This document shows, piece by piece, positions 46,193-56,209 of a stretch of 64,000 nucleotides of DNA; within the stretch, counting starts at the first letter, position 1; the number at the start of each line of letters is the position of its first letter. Source of the stretch: Halomonas sp. MCCC 1A13316 (GTDB lineage: Bacteria > Pseudomonadota > Gammaproteobacteria > Pseudomonadales > Halomonadaceae); contig NZ_CP053382.1 in the NCBI RefSeq assembly GCF_014931605.1, forward strand, positions 2,170,001-2,234,000, given 5' to 3'. A model generated the notes under the pieces. It did no database searches. It had not been told where the DNA came from and was given only the letters and a program-made list of their open reading frames with translations. A program made the translations under genes and the position numbers.

Positions 46193-48940
46193 TTGAGCAC
46201 CCGATTCCTGCGCCACTTCTTCGAACCTCGAACCATCGCCGTGATCGGCGCCTCGGAAAAACCCCACTCCATCGGCGGCATCGTGATTCGCAACCTCCAG
46301 GAAGCCGGTTTTCCCGGGCAACTGTGGACGGTCAACCGCAAAGGCTACGAGACGGTCTTTGGGCAAGTCTGCGTCACACGGATCAGCGATCTGCCCGAGA
46401 CACCCGATCTCGCCGTCGTCTGCACCCCGGCGGCTACCCTGCCCAAGGTGATCTCACGCCTGGGGCGGATTGGCGTCAAGGCGGCATTGGTATTGTCGGG
46501 CGGGGCCCACCTCGACGAGGCCGAAGGAGACAAGGGCTCGATTCGCGAGCGCATGCTGCTGTCCGCGCGCGAGTCGGGCATCCGCGTGCTGGGGCCGGAG
46601 TGCATGGGCTTGATCGTACCGGGGCGACGCATCAATGCCTCCTACTCCAGCCAGCCGGTCAAGGCGGGCAAGGTCGCCTACCTGGGTCAGTCGGGCATGC
46701 TCGGTAACGCCATGATCGATTGGGCGGCGGGACGCGGCATCGGCTTCTCGCACCTGATTACGGTGGGAGACAGTGTCGATGTCATGCTTCCCGACTTGAT
46801 CGACTACATCAACCAGTACGCCCCGACTCAGGCCATTCTGCTACATCTGGAACGCATCCAGGACGCCCAGCACTTCATGACCGCCTTGCGCGACGCCTCT
46901 CGTCACCGCCTGGTGCTGGCGATCAAGAGCGGCCGCACACCGCAATCCGACCTTTCCGACATGCCACCGACCCCGGGCATCGCCAACCGCGACGTGGTTT
47001 TCGATGCTGCTTTCTCGCGTGCCGGCGTGGTGCGAGTCAACGATTCCGACGAACTATTCGATGCGTTGATGACGCTGTCGCAGATGCGACCGCTCAAGGG
47101 CGACCGCCTGGCCATCGTCTCAAACGGGCTAGGACCGGCCATGCTGGCCATCGACAAGTTGATCAGCGCCGGGGGAAGCTTGGCAAGCTTCAGTGCCGAG
47201 ACACGCCAGGCGTTACGGCAGGGTGAGTTCGACATGAGCAAGCCTGGCGAGAACCCGGTGGACTTGGGCGGGAACGCTACGCCTGAGCGCTTCGTCGAAG
47301 CGCTGGAAATCGTGACGGGGGACCCCAGCGTCGACGCCGTGCTGGTAGTGCATGCCCCCACACGCCTGGCGCCCTCGAAGAGCACTGCCCAGGCACTCAT
47401 TGCCAACCGCAAGCGCTTCAAACGCAACCTGCTGACCAGTTGGATGGGGCTCGAAGGCGCCCTTTATGCGCGCCACGAATGCAGCATGGCGGGTATACCG
47501 ACCTATGTCTCACCAGAAAAAGCGGTCAAGGCGTTCATGCATATGGTCGACTACCAGCGCGTGCAGGCGCTGCTGCAGGAGACCCCTCCCAGCTTGCCGT
47601 TCAGTACCACCGCGGACATCCGCAGTCGCTGCCATACGCTCATCGAGCAGGCCAGGACCGAAGGGCGCGAGACCTTGTCGCACTCCGAGACCGCGCGGGT
47701 ACTCGAGGCCTACGGCATACCCGTGGCCCCAAGCCGCTATGTGCAGACACCGGAGGAGGCCGCTGCCGCGGCAGTAGAACTCGAGGGCCCCTGGGCGCTG
47801 AAGATAGTGCACGACGGCAACTGCCGGCCGTTCCGCTACCGCAAGCATCCTCACCGCATTTCGGCGGGGCTGTTGCAGGACCTGCACGAACCGGGACAGG
47901 TGGCACAAGGGCTCAGCCGGCTCGGCGACAAGGTGCACGAAAAATTTCCTCCGGTGAAGATTCGCGAATACTGCCTGCAGCCTATGCAGCGCGGCAAGCA
48001 GTCGATGCAGATCTGCGCCGGCATCACCCGTGACCCGGTATTCGGTCCGCTCATCGTGTTCGGGATCGGCGGCTACAAGGTCAATATCCTGGCCGACCGC
48101 CAAGTGGCGCTACCGCCGCTGAACATGACCCTGGCCGCCGATGTGGTCGGTCGTACCCACGCCGCACGGTTGATTCGCGAGCATTCGAGCGATCCCGAAC
48201 GCGACTTGGAAAGGCTGTGCCAGCTACTGGTCAAGCTATCGCAGATGGCCACGGATCTGCTCGAGTTGCGCGGGTTGGAGCTGAACCCCTTGCTGCTCAA
48301 TCGAGACGGCATGCTGGCGGTAGATTTCGCCCTCGACCTCGGCCCCCCTGCACGCTTCGCGATCATGCCGTACCCGGAGGAACTGCGGGAATGGGTGACG
48401 CTGAACAACGGCATGTTGGTCGAGGTGCGCCCCATCCGTGCCGAGGATGCACCGCTGATCACCAATTTTCACAGCCAACTGTCGGAGGAGAGCATTCGCT
48501 TCCGCTATTTTCACAACAAATCGGACCTCAGCCAGCGCGACCTGTCGATCCTGTCCCACATAAACTATGACAGACAGATGGCCTTCATCGCCGAACACCA
48601 GCAGGAGGACGGCAGCAAGGAGATGCTCGGCGTGGTACGAGTGTGGAACGATCCGGATAACATCCGCACCGAGTTCTCCATCATCGTGCGCGACGACATG
48701 GCAGGGCAGGGGCTCGGCAGCCTGTTGATGAGAAAGATGATCGGCTACTGCAAGAGCGTGGGTACGCTGGAGATGATCGGCAAGATAATGGTCGACAACC
48801 ACCCCATGCGGGCGCTGATGAAGCACTTGGGCTTCCGCTGTCGCTACAACATGGAGGAGCAAGTGGTGGATGCGGTGCTGCGCCTCAATGAGCCGCAGAG
48901 CGAATGGCAGCGGCATCGGTTGGAGAGCCTGCCGGACTAA
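46193..48940 (+). CDS. Pat/PatZ-type protein lysine acetyltransferase (ADP-forming acyl-CoA synthetase-like plus GNAT)
   Basis: 915 residues from TTG 46193, which has GAGG 7 bases upstream. Order: CoA-binding Rossmann domain (about 5-130, FFEPRTIAVIGASEKPHSIGG), succinyl-CoA-ligase-like domains (LGQSGMLGNAMIDWAAGRGIG), an ATP-grasp-like region (about 490-700), and a GNAT domain (about 735-890) with RIRAEDAPLITNFHSQLSEE and the acetyl-CoA loop DMAGQGLGSLLMRKM. In Salmonella and E. coli, Pat/PatZ (YfiQ) acetylates Acs and other enzymes. The paired deacetylase gene is divergent. Confidence 0.94.
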   Translation: MSTRFLRHFFEPRTIAVIGASEKPHSIGGIVIRNLQEAGFPGQLWTVNRKGYETVFGQVCVTRISDLPETPDLAVVCTPAATLPKVISRLGRIGVKAALVLSGGAHLDEAEGDKGSIRERMLLSARESGIRVLGPECMGLIVPGRRINASYSSQPVKAGKVAYLGQSGMLGNAMIDWAAGRGIGFSHLITVGDSVDVMLPDLIDYINQYAPTQAILLHLERIQDAQHFMTALRDASRHRLVLAIKSGRTPQSDLSDMPPTPGIANRDVVFDAAFSRAGVVRVNDSDELFDALMTLSQMRPLKGDRLAIVSNGLGPAMLAIDKLISAGGSLASFSAETRQALRQGEFDMSKPGENPVDLGGNATPERFVEALEIVTGDPSVDAVLVVHAPTRLAPSKSTAQALIANRKRFKRNLLTSWMGLEGALYARHECSMAGIPTYVSPEKAVKAFMHMVDYQRVQALLQETPPSLPFSTTADIRSRCHTLIEQARTEGRETLSHSETARVLEAYGIPVAPSRYVQTPEEAAAAAVELEGPWALKIVHDGNCRPFRYRKHPHRISAGLLQDLHEPGQVAQGLSRLGDKVHEKFPPVKIREYCLQPMQRGKQSMQICAGITRDPVFGPLIVFGIGGYKVNILADRQVALPPLNMTLAADVVGRTHAARLIREHSSDPERDLERLCQLLVKLSQMATDLLELRGLELNPLLLNRDGMLAVDFALDLGPPARFAIMPYPEELREWVTLNNGMLVEVRPIRAEDAPLITNFHSQLSEESIRFRYFHNKSDLSQRDLSILSHINYDRQMAFIAEHQQEDGSKEMLGVVRVWNDPDNIRTEFSIIVRDDMAGQGLGSLLMRKMIGYCKSVGTLEMIGKIMVDNHPMRALMKHLGFRCRYNMEEQVVDAVLRLNEPQSEWQRHRLESLPD

Positions 48941-48941
48941 A

Positions 48942-48981
48942 GGAAACCCTGCTTTCGCTCGTAATGCGAATCAGGGCTTCC
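48942..48981. terminator. Bidirectional hairpin between convergent pat-type gene and pdxH
   Basis: Outer stem GGAAACCCTG / CAGGGCTTCC (one mismatch) encloses an inner stem TTCGC / GCGAA. It occupies the gap between the two stops. Confidence 0.55.
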
Positions 48982-49000
48982 ATCGCTGGACCTCAGCAGG

Positions 49001-49642
49001 TCAGGGCGCCAGGCGGAAGGAGCGCCAGGCTTCGTCGCGAAACTCGTAACGGATGCGGTCGTGAAGTCGGCTCGGCTGCCCCTGCCAGAACTCGATCATG
49101 TCGGGAGTGACACGGTACCCGCCCCAATGCCCGGGCCGCGGGATATCTTGGCCCTCGTAGGCTTGCTCGAAGCGGTGTTGACGCTCCTCGATCCAGTGAC
49201 GGTCGGGAATCACCACGCTCTGAGTCGCGACCCAGGCGCCCAGTTGGCTGGCACGGGGGCGGCTGTTGAAGTAGGCATCCGACTCCTCGTCGCTTACCGG
49301 CTCCACGCGGCCCTCGACTCGGATTTGACGCCCCAGGGAAGGCCACCAGAACACCAGCGCGGCATATGGCACATTGGTCAGTTCACTGCCCTTGTGGCTG
49401 TGGTAGTTGGTGTAGAACACCAGGCCACGCTCGTCGTAGCCCTTCAACAGCACAATCCGCGCATGGGGCAGACCCTGACTGTCGACGGTGGCCAGTGTCA
49501 TCACGTTGCCGTCTTCACCCTCGGCATCCAATGCCAACGTCAGCCACTCGTCGAACAGCACCATGGGCTCTACCGGCACCATGCCTTCCTCGAGCCTGCC
49601 ACCCTCGTAATCGCGCCGGATGTCGGCAATGTTGCGTGTCAT
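49001..49642 (-). CDS. pdxH: Pyridoxamine 5'-phosphate oxidase
   Basis: 213 residues from the ATG of MTRNIADIRRDYEGG (GAGGAG upstream). FMN-binding sequences are ARIVLLKGYDERGLVFYTNYHSHKG split as ARIVLLKGYDE and FYTNYHSHKG, then SRPRASQLGAW and the C-terminal SRLHDRIRYEF with W..FRLAP. It oxidises PNP and PMP to PLP. In this halophile the usual ERLxP ending reads SFRLAP. Confidence 0.95.
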   Translation of the reverse strand: MTRNIADIRRDYEGGRLEEGMVPVEPMVLFDEWLTLALDAEGEDGNVMTLATVDSQGLPHARIVLLKGYDERGLVFYTNYHSHKGSELTNVPYAALVFWWPSLGRQIRVEGRVEPVSDEESDAYFNSRPRASQLGAWVATQSVVIPDRHWIEERQHRFEQAYEGQDIPRPGHWGGYRVTPDMIEFWQGQPSRLHDRIRYEFRDEAWRSFRLAP

Positions 49643-49760
49643 GGCGTACTCCTCGTCCTTTTTCTTCATGGTCGCCGCTGTGGGGCAGCAGCACAACACC
49701 CGCGGCTTGACCAGCATCACATATTTCGACATCCGAACTCGGCCGGCACGTCCTCGCGCT

Positions 49761-50812
<1,052 letters not shown>

Positions 50813-51169
50813 TCAGTCATTCGCGTGGAGCAGGGCGAGCACATCCTCGGGAGGGCGTCCGATCACGGCGCGCTTGCCGTCGTCTGCGATGGGCCGCTCC
50901 ATCAGCTTGGGATGGCGAACGATGGCCGCGATCACCTGCTCCTGATCCTGCAGGTTTGTATCTTCGACATCCTGCCACTCAGGCTCCTGGGTACGTACCA
51001 GACGCTCACCGTCGGCGTCGAGTCGCCCCATCAGGTCGCGAAGTTCTTCTTCGTTCAGCGGTTCGTCGAGATAGCGCCGCACCGCCACCTCGGCACCGTG
51101 CTCCTCCAGTAACGCCAAGGCCTGGCGCGACTTGGAACAGCGGGGGTTGTGATAGAGCGTAATGGCCAT
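50813..51169 (-). CDS. arsC: Arsenate reductase, glutaredoxin-coupled
   Basis: 118 residues. The catalytic cysteine is in LYHNPRCSKSRQALALLEE (residue 11), and the arsenate-binding arginines are near RHPKLMERPIADDGKRAVIGRPPE, here seen as LMERPI and AVIGRP. Genes of this group are often annotated arsC/yfgD; no ars transporter or ars regulator is adjacent, so a detoxifying role is not certain. GAGGAG precedes the ATG. Confidence 0.9.
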   Translation of the reverse strand: MAITLYHNPRCSKSRQALALLEEHGAEVAVRRYLDEPLNEEELRDLMGRLDADGERLVRTQEPEWQDVEDTNLQDQEQVIAAIVRHPKLMERPIADDGKRAVIGRPPEDVLALLHAND

Positions 51170-51260
51170 GCGAGACTCCTCGATCCTTGGAAGGCTGGCC
51201 CATATTGTAGAAGGGGCGCCGTGTCGGCCACAACCGCAGCCATCCGCAAGCTCCTGTCGA

Positions 51261-51722
51261 TCAGCTGTTTGTGCTGACGCTAGAGGGGTGCTGCAGTTCG
51301 CTCATGCGCCGATATACCCAGGCCATGCGGCCGTCGTCGAGACGCATGGGCACGCGTTCGTAGCGAACTCCCAAGCGCTCGTAGCGATCCAGACGCTTCA
51401 GTTCGTCGGCATCGACCACGATGACCTCGCCCTCGACCCGCTCACCCGGCGCCTCGGTCAGGTCCAGCCCCTCGCGACGAAATCCCTCGAGAAAGGCCGG
51501 CTCGGTCTCTCCGGCGCGCCTCATCACTACCCAGCGGATCGGCGCCAATCGCAACGTGCCATAGACGAATACGACATGTTCGCCCTCCTTGATGTCAGGC
51601 AAGTGATCGGGGCGCTCATAGATGAACGGGCTCAGCATGGTGAGCCAGAGCCAGCCCGACACGGCCAGCAGGACGATAAACAGGCTCACCACGACATAGA
51701 GGGAGCGAGGTCGAGGACGCAT
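51261..51722 (-). CDS. Membrane-anchored gamma-glutamylcyclotransferase-like (AIG2) protein
   Basis: 153 residues from the ATG at 51720-51722 (AAGGAG spaced 6). An N-terminal helix (about 8-30) anchors it; the AIG2/GGCT domain follows with the substrate loop VFVYGTLRLAPIRW (about 52) and YERVPMRLDDGRMAWVYRR at the end. Membrane-tethered GGCT proteins are less common than soluble ones, and the catalytic role is not proven by sequence. Confidence 0.85.
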   Translation of the reverse strand: MRPRPRSLYVVVSLFIVLLAVSGWLWLTMLSPFIYERPDHLPDIKEGEHVVFVYGTLRLAPIRWVVMRRAGETEPAFLEGFRREGLDLTEAPGERVEGEVIVVDADELKRLDRYERLGVRYERVPMRLDDGRMAWVYRRMSELQHPSSVSTNS

Positions 51723-51844
51723 GCGCACTCCTTGAGTTTTCGTGCCAGCTATCCTGCCATGGCAGGGGGAGGGCTGTCCGGTTCAACGCCGGCTCGAAGC
51801 TCTGGTAGGATGCCAAGCAAGGCTCGATACAGTGGAGGATGCCC

Positions 51845-52438
51845 ATGGCTCAGTCAGCGCACGATGATAAGGACTTCAGGGCATTGATGGGAGACGTGAA
51901 GCCGCTGCGCAGCGGCGTCAATCGAGCCGATCCTGGCCCACACCGCTCGCGCCCCACCGAGGCCCAGTTGGCGCGGCGCGAGAGCGCCCAGGCGGATCTC
52001 GGCCAGGACAGCTTCCTGTCGGACGACTTCGTCGAACTATTGCCACCGTTCGACCCTGTCGAGTTCCGCCGTGACGGCATCCAGCAGGGCGTTATCGACC
52101 GCCTGCGCCACGGCGGATATGCAGCCCAGTCGCGCCTGCACCTGCTGCGCCGACCGCTGGACGAGTGCCGGCGGGCGCTGCCGCCCTTCATACACGAGGC
52201 CTATGCGCACGATCTTCGCTCGGTATTGATCGTGCACGGCCGCGGTTCGGAGATCGACAGCCCGGCCAATGTGCTGCGCTCCTACCTGGCCAAGTGGCTC
52301 GCGCAGTTCGACCAGGTACAGGCCTACGTGTCGGCCCAACAGGCCGACGGCGGATTGGGGGCAACATGGGTCATGCTGCGCAAGAGCGAAAGGGCGAAGG
52401 CGGACAACCGTGAGCGCCAGCAGAAGCGGCGTGGCTGA
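51845..52438 (+). CDS. smrA: Smr-domain DNA endonuclease, SmrA/YdaL type
   Basis: 197 residues from ATG 51845 (GGAGG at 6 bases; an ATG 6 bases earlier is too close to that site). A basic, disordered N-terminus leads into a DUF1795-like linker and the Smr domain with LHLLRRPLDECRRALPPF, VLIVHGRGSE and the C-terminal GGLGATWVMLRK. Smr domains nick or cut nucleic acid; the LDLHG motif is replaced by LHLLRRP. Confidence 0.87.
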   Translation: MAQSAHDDKDFRALMGDVKPLRSGVNRADPGPHRSRPTEAQLARRESAQADLGQDSFLSDDFVELLPPFDPVEFRRDGIQQGVIDRLRHGGYAAQSRLHLLRRPLDECRRALPPFIHEAYAHDLRSVLIVHGRGSEIDSPANVLRSYLAKWLAQFDQVQAYVSAQQADGGLGATWVMLRKSERAKADNRERQQKRRG

Positions 52439-52451
52439 CATCAGGAACGCC

Positions 52452-52476
52452 GGAAGCCGGCGCTAGGCCGGCTTCC
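52452..52476. terminator. Hairpin after smrA, convergent with the DUF934 gene
   Basis: A perfect 10-bp stem GGAAGCCGGC / GCCGGCTTCC with a 5-base loop between the converging genes. No long T-run follows. Confidence 0.7.
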
Positions 52477-52502
52477 GTGAAAGGCAATGCGAATCGATAA
52501 CG

Positions 52503-53036
52503 CTAGACCAGCGCCGGCTCCACGCGTTCTACGGCTTCACGCATGCGATGACGAAACAGCGGCTCGGCCACGTCGACGGCCGGCTGATAGGCACGGCTGA
52601 AGGCATTCAGCGCCTGCAGTGCATCTTCCAGCCACTGGTCCTCACGCAGCGAAAGGGCGTCGAACCCACAGCGGGTCAGAAAGAAGACCTGATCGACGAG
52701 CACGTCGCCGATGGCACGAATCTCGCCGTCATAGCCATAACGTTCGCGCAGCAGCCGCGCCAGGCTATAGCCCCGGCCATCGGTGAACTTGGGGAAGTCG
52801 ATGGCGATCAACGGCGCGCCGGACAGTTCCTCTGCCAGCTCCGGTGTCAGCTCGGTGTCGCTCGACAGCCAGGGTGCCAGCTCATGGCCACGCTTCGATG
52901 CGTGCCAGCGTGCCAGGGGCACGATGGCAGGGGAGTCGGGCAGTGCCGCCTCCTCATCACGAACCAGCTCCCAGCGGTCCTCGGCCGGCTTGCCGCCCCG
53001 GATGAAGGGGTGGACGGAGGCGTTCTGATCAGGCAT
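52503..53036 (-). CDS. DUF934 protein linked to sulfite reductase
   Basis: 177 residues from the ATG of MPDQNASVHPFIRGGK (AAGGAG upstream). DUF934 features are APLIAIDFPKFTDGRGYSLARLLRER, split as IDFPKFTDGRGYS and LLRERYGY, then GDVLVDQVFFLTRCGFDAL. Its start overlaps the end of cysI by 8 bases. The family is found almost always beside a cysI-type reductase, so a role as an electron-transfer or assembly partner is inferred. Confidence 0.92.
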   Translation of the reverse strand: MPDQNASVHPFIRGGKPAEDRWELVRDEEAALPDSPAIVPLARWHASKRGHELAPWLSSDTELTPELAEELSGAPLIAIDFPKFTDGRGYSLARLLRERYGYDGEIRAIGDVLVDQVFFLTRCGFDALSLREDQWLEDALQALNAFSRAYQPAVDVAEPLFRHRMREAVERVEPALV

Positions 53037-54681
53037 ATACCCGCTCCTTGAAAGGCTTGAGGCCGACACGGCGATACGTCTCGATGAAGGTCTCGCCCTC
53101 GGCACGCTCGCCGACGTAGACCTGCAGCACCTTGTCGATGACCTCGGGCACGCTCTCGCGATCGAACGAGGGGCCCAGGATCTTGCCTAGCGACGATTCG
53201 TTGCCCTGGGCACCGCCGAGCGAGATCTGATACCACTCCTCGCCCTTCTTGTCGACGCCGAGAATGCCGATGTGACCGACATGGTGGTGGCCGCAGGCGT
53301 TCATGCAGCCCGAGATATTGAGGTCCAGCGGCCCCAGATCGTAGAGGTAATCGATGTCCTCGAAGCGCTCCTGGATGGCCTGGGCGACCGGGATCGACTT
53401 GGCGTTGGCCAGAGCGCAGTAGTCGCCGCCGGGGCAGCAGATCAGGTCGGCCAGGGTACCCACGGTCGGGTTGGCCAGGCCGAGCTCCTGGAGACGCTGC
53501 CAGAGCGCCTCCAGGCGATCCACGGCTACGTCGGCCAGCACCAAATTCTGCTCGTGGGTGACGCGGATCTCACCGTAGCTGAACTCGTCGGCCAGGTCGG
53601 CGACCTGGTGCATCTGCTCCCAGGTCAAGTCGCCGGGAGAGTGACCGCTGCGCTTGAGGGATAGCGTGACGGCCTTGTAGCCCGGCACCTTGTGGCCATG
53701 CATGTTGTTAGTTACGAAACGGGCGAAGGCACGGTTCTCGCCACGCAGGCGCTCGAAATCGGCGATCGCCTCCTCGCTGATGACGCGCCGCTCGGGGTCG
53801 ACGAAGTGCGAGTGCATCGCCTCGATCGCTTCGCGGGTCAGCGTCTGGGGACCATCCTTGAGGTGCGCCCATTCGGCGTCGACCCGGCGGCGGAACTCCT
53901 CGACGCCCAGCGCCTTGACCAGAATCTTGATGCGCGCCTTGAACTTGTTGTCGCGGCGGCCGAACTGATTGTAGACGCGTACCAGTGCTTCCAGATAAGT
54001 CAGCAGATGCTGCCATGGCAGGTCTTCGCGCACCACCTCGCCGATCATCGGTGTGCGGCCAAGTCCGCCGCCGGCCAGTACCTTGACGCGTACCTCGCCC
54101 TGGTCGTCACGCCACAGGCGCAAGCCTACGTCGTGTACCTGAATGGCGGCACGATCCTCCACGGAGCCCGTCACGGCAATCTTAAATTTGCGCGGCAGGT
54201 AAGTGAACTCGGGATGGAAGGTCGACCACTGGCGAATCAGCTCGCACCAGGGGCGCGGATCGACCTCTTCGTCCTCGGCGATGCCGGCGAACTGGTCGGA
54301 AGAAGTGTTGCGAATGTCGTTGCCGCTGGTCTGGATCGCATGCATCTGCACGCTGGCAAGCTCGGCCAGCATGTCGGGCACCGTTTCCAGCTTCGGCCAG
54401 TTCAGCTGCAGATTGGTACGGGTGGTGAAGTGCCCGTAGCCGCGGTCGAAGTCACGCGCCAGATCACCCAACTTGCGTAGCTGATAGGAAGCCAGCATGC
54501 CGTAGGGAATGGCGATGCGCAGCATGGGCGCGTAACGCTGGACATAGAGTCCGTTCTGCACGCGCAGCGGCAGAAATTCTTCGTCGCTGATCCGGCCGGC
54601 CAGATAGCGGTTCATCTGGTCGCGAAACTGGGCGACGCGTTCATTGACCAGAGTCTGATCATGTGTGTCGTAGCGATACAT
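53029..54681 (-). CDS. cysI: Sulfite/nitrite reductase hemoprotein (siroheme, 4Fe-4S)
   Basis: 550 residues. Cluster and siroheme ligands are the cysteines in ICCPGGDYCALA (about 412-423, CX5C) and SGCMNACGHHH (about 460-470, CX3C). The two ferredoxin-like half-domains carry YGHFTTRTNLQLNW and ATGN-type NDIRNTSSDQFAG. It reduces sulfite to sulfide for cysteine synthesis. No flavoprotein cysJ is adjacent; the DUF934 gene instead follows with 8 bases of overlap, the usual layout in pseudomonads and halomonads. Confidence 0.93.
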   Translation of the reverse strand: MYRYDTHDQTLVNERVAQFRDQMNRYLAGRISDEEFLPLRVQNGLYVQRYAPMLRIAIPYGMLASYQLRKLGDLARDFDRGYGHFTTRTNLQLNWPKLETVPDMLAELASVQMHAIQTSGNDIRNTSSDQFAGIAEDEEVDPRPWCELIRQWSTFHPEFTYLPRKFKIAVTGSVEDRAAIQVHDVGLRLWRDDQGEVRVKVLAGGGLGRTPMIGEVVREDLPWQHLLTYLEALVRVYNQFGRRDNKFKARIKILVKALGVEEFRRRVDAEWAHLKDGPQTLTREAIEAMHSHFVDPERRVISEEAIADFERLRGENRAFARFVTNNMHGHKVPGYKAVTLSLKRSGHSPGDLTWEQMHQVADLADEFSYGEIRVTHEQNLVLADVAVDRLEALWQRLQELGLANPTVGTLADLICCPGGDYCALANAKSIPVAQAIQERFEDIDYLYDLGPLDLNISGCMNACGHHHVGHIGILGVDKKGEEWYQISLGGAQGNESSLGKILGPSFDRESVPEVIDKVLQVYVGERAEGETFIETYRRVGLKPFKERVYA

Positions 54682-54818
54682 TCAGCCGGTCCTGCTGCTA
54701 GGGGATTGGCGAAGCGTCAGGGGGCACCATAACGCCCATGACATATTCTATGAAAGAATAAATACTTATATTTTTTATACGTAAAAGCATATAAAGCGTC
54801 AAATCGGCTACGTGCTGG

Positions 54819-56147
54819 TCATACCTGTAGCCGCAGCCACTGGCGGCGCTGCCAGATCACCGCGAACCAGAGAGAGTTCAGGCAGCGATAGCCGAGCTGT
54901 ACCCACCAGATCCCCAGTAACCCCGCCTCCATGACCACGCCGACCCACCAGGCCAACGGCAGGAAGACCAGCCATTGCAGAGTCAGCGTGGTGGTCATCA
55001 CGGTGCGATTGGCGCCGGCACCGAGCAGGGCCTGCCCCAACACCAAGGCGGCCGCATCCAGCACGATCATGACCGCGGTGAGCTGCAGCGGAAAGCGAGC
55101 CAAGGCAATCAGTTCTCGATCATGCAGGAAAATACCCAGCACCTGATCGGGAAACGCCGCCAGGGGCAGCGCCAGGGCGGCCAGGCATAGCCAGGCCAGG
55201 CGCACCACATCCCAACCCCAGCGGTGTGCATCGCTATGGTCCTGCTGCCCAAGCGACTGGCCGACCAGGCTCATCGCGGCCATGCCCAGCCCCACGCCAG
55301 GCAGGATCAGCAGCAGCGACAGGTTCACCAGTACATGGCCCACGGCGACGCTTGCCGTGTCGATTCGGCCCAGGATACAGAACAGCACCGCGTAACCAGC
55401 GGCGAACCAGAGCTGCTGAAAGGAGTGCGGCGCCGCCAGGCGCAGGGTGGCCAAGAGCGCAGGGCGCTGGGACAGGCTAGTGAGAAACCCATTGGGCACG
55501 GCGCGGCGGAAGCTGAGCAGCACCCAGAGCCCAAGGCCCACGAACAGCGAAAGGGTGGTTCCCGCGCCGGCACCAGCCGCCCCCATGGCCGGTAGGCCCA
55601 GGTGGCCGAAGATCAGGCCGATGCTGGCTGCCACGTTTACGACGTGCATCATCAGCATGATGCGCAGGTATAACCCGCTCTGCTCGATGCCGTTCCAGTA
55701 GCCGCGGAAGCAGAAGATCATCGCCACGGCAACGAGCGACAGCACCCGCCAGCGAAAGTAGTCCACTGCCACGGCATTCACTGCCACATCGGGATTGAGA
55801 AGCGCCATCAGCCGTGGCGCCTGCCACAGGCAGAGCAGGGTGACGGGAAGCGATATCAGCAGCGCAATGATCAATCCCGCATTGAGCGGCAGGGCACGCA
55901 GCTGCCAGGCCTGCTCGCCGTGTCGCCAGGCGGTCTGCGCCTGCACGCCCGAAGAGAGCCCGAACACCACCGCGGTAACAAGGAACATGCCATAGCCGCC
56001 GATACCCACGCCGGCCAGGGGCACATCGCCGAGCGAGCCGACCAGGGCCGCATCGATCAGGTTGATCAGGCTCTGGGTCAGCATCGCGGCAATGATCGGC
56101 ACGGCGAGGCTCAGAATACGCCGGCGGCGGATCGAGTCGGGTAGCAT
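54819..56147 (-). CDS. MATE-family efflux transporter
   Basis: 442 residues from the ATG of MLPDSIRRRRILSLAVPII, with 12 hydrophobic helices in two homologous halves. MATE landmarks are QSLINLIDAALVGSLGDVPLAGVGIG in the first half and LPGVGLGMAAMSLVGQSLGQQ in the second. It exports organic cations or drugs by a sodium or proton gradient. The closest style is the DinF-like group. It lies downstream of metH on the same strand, 62 bp apart. Confidence 0.9.
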   Translation of the reverse strand: MLPDSIRRRRILSLAVPIIAAMLTQSLINLIDAALVGSLGDVPLAGVGIGGYGMFLVTAVVFGLSSGVQAQTAWRHGEQAWQLRALPLNAGLIIALLISLPVTLLCLWQAPRLMALLNPDVAVNAVAVDYFRWRVLSLVAVAMIFCFRGYWNGIEQSGLYLRIMLMMHVVNVAASIGLIFGHLGLPAMGAAGAGAGTTLSLFVGLGLWVLLSFRRAVPNGFLTSLSQRPALLATLRLAAPHSFQQLWFAAGYAVLFCILGRIDTASVAVGHVLVNLSLLLILPGVGLGMAAMSLVGQSLGQQDHSDAHRWGWDVVRLAWLCLAALALPLAAFPDQVLGIFLHDRELIALARFPLQLTAVMIVLDAAALVLGQALLGAGANRTVMTTTLTLQWLVFLPLAWWVGVVMEAGLLGIWWVQLGYRCLNSLWFAVIWQRRQWLRLQV

Positions 56148-56209
56148 CCGTCTATCGTTGGTTTCGGCAGGCGCCCACACCATGGGTGCGGGCGCGCTTG
56201 GCTCTGGTA

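Noticed and set aside
46085..46366. Upstream extension of the deacetylase frame
   Set aside because: The frame is open but runs antisense into the acetyltransferase gene. The ATG at 46084 has a good GGAG and matches the family start.
50813..51169. Arsenic resistance cluster
   Set aside because: arsC stands without ars transporter genes, and the ArsR-family gene at 29293 lacks the arsenic-binding cysteines and is 21 kb away.
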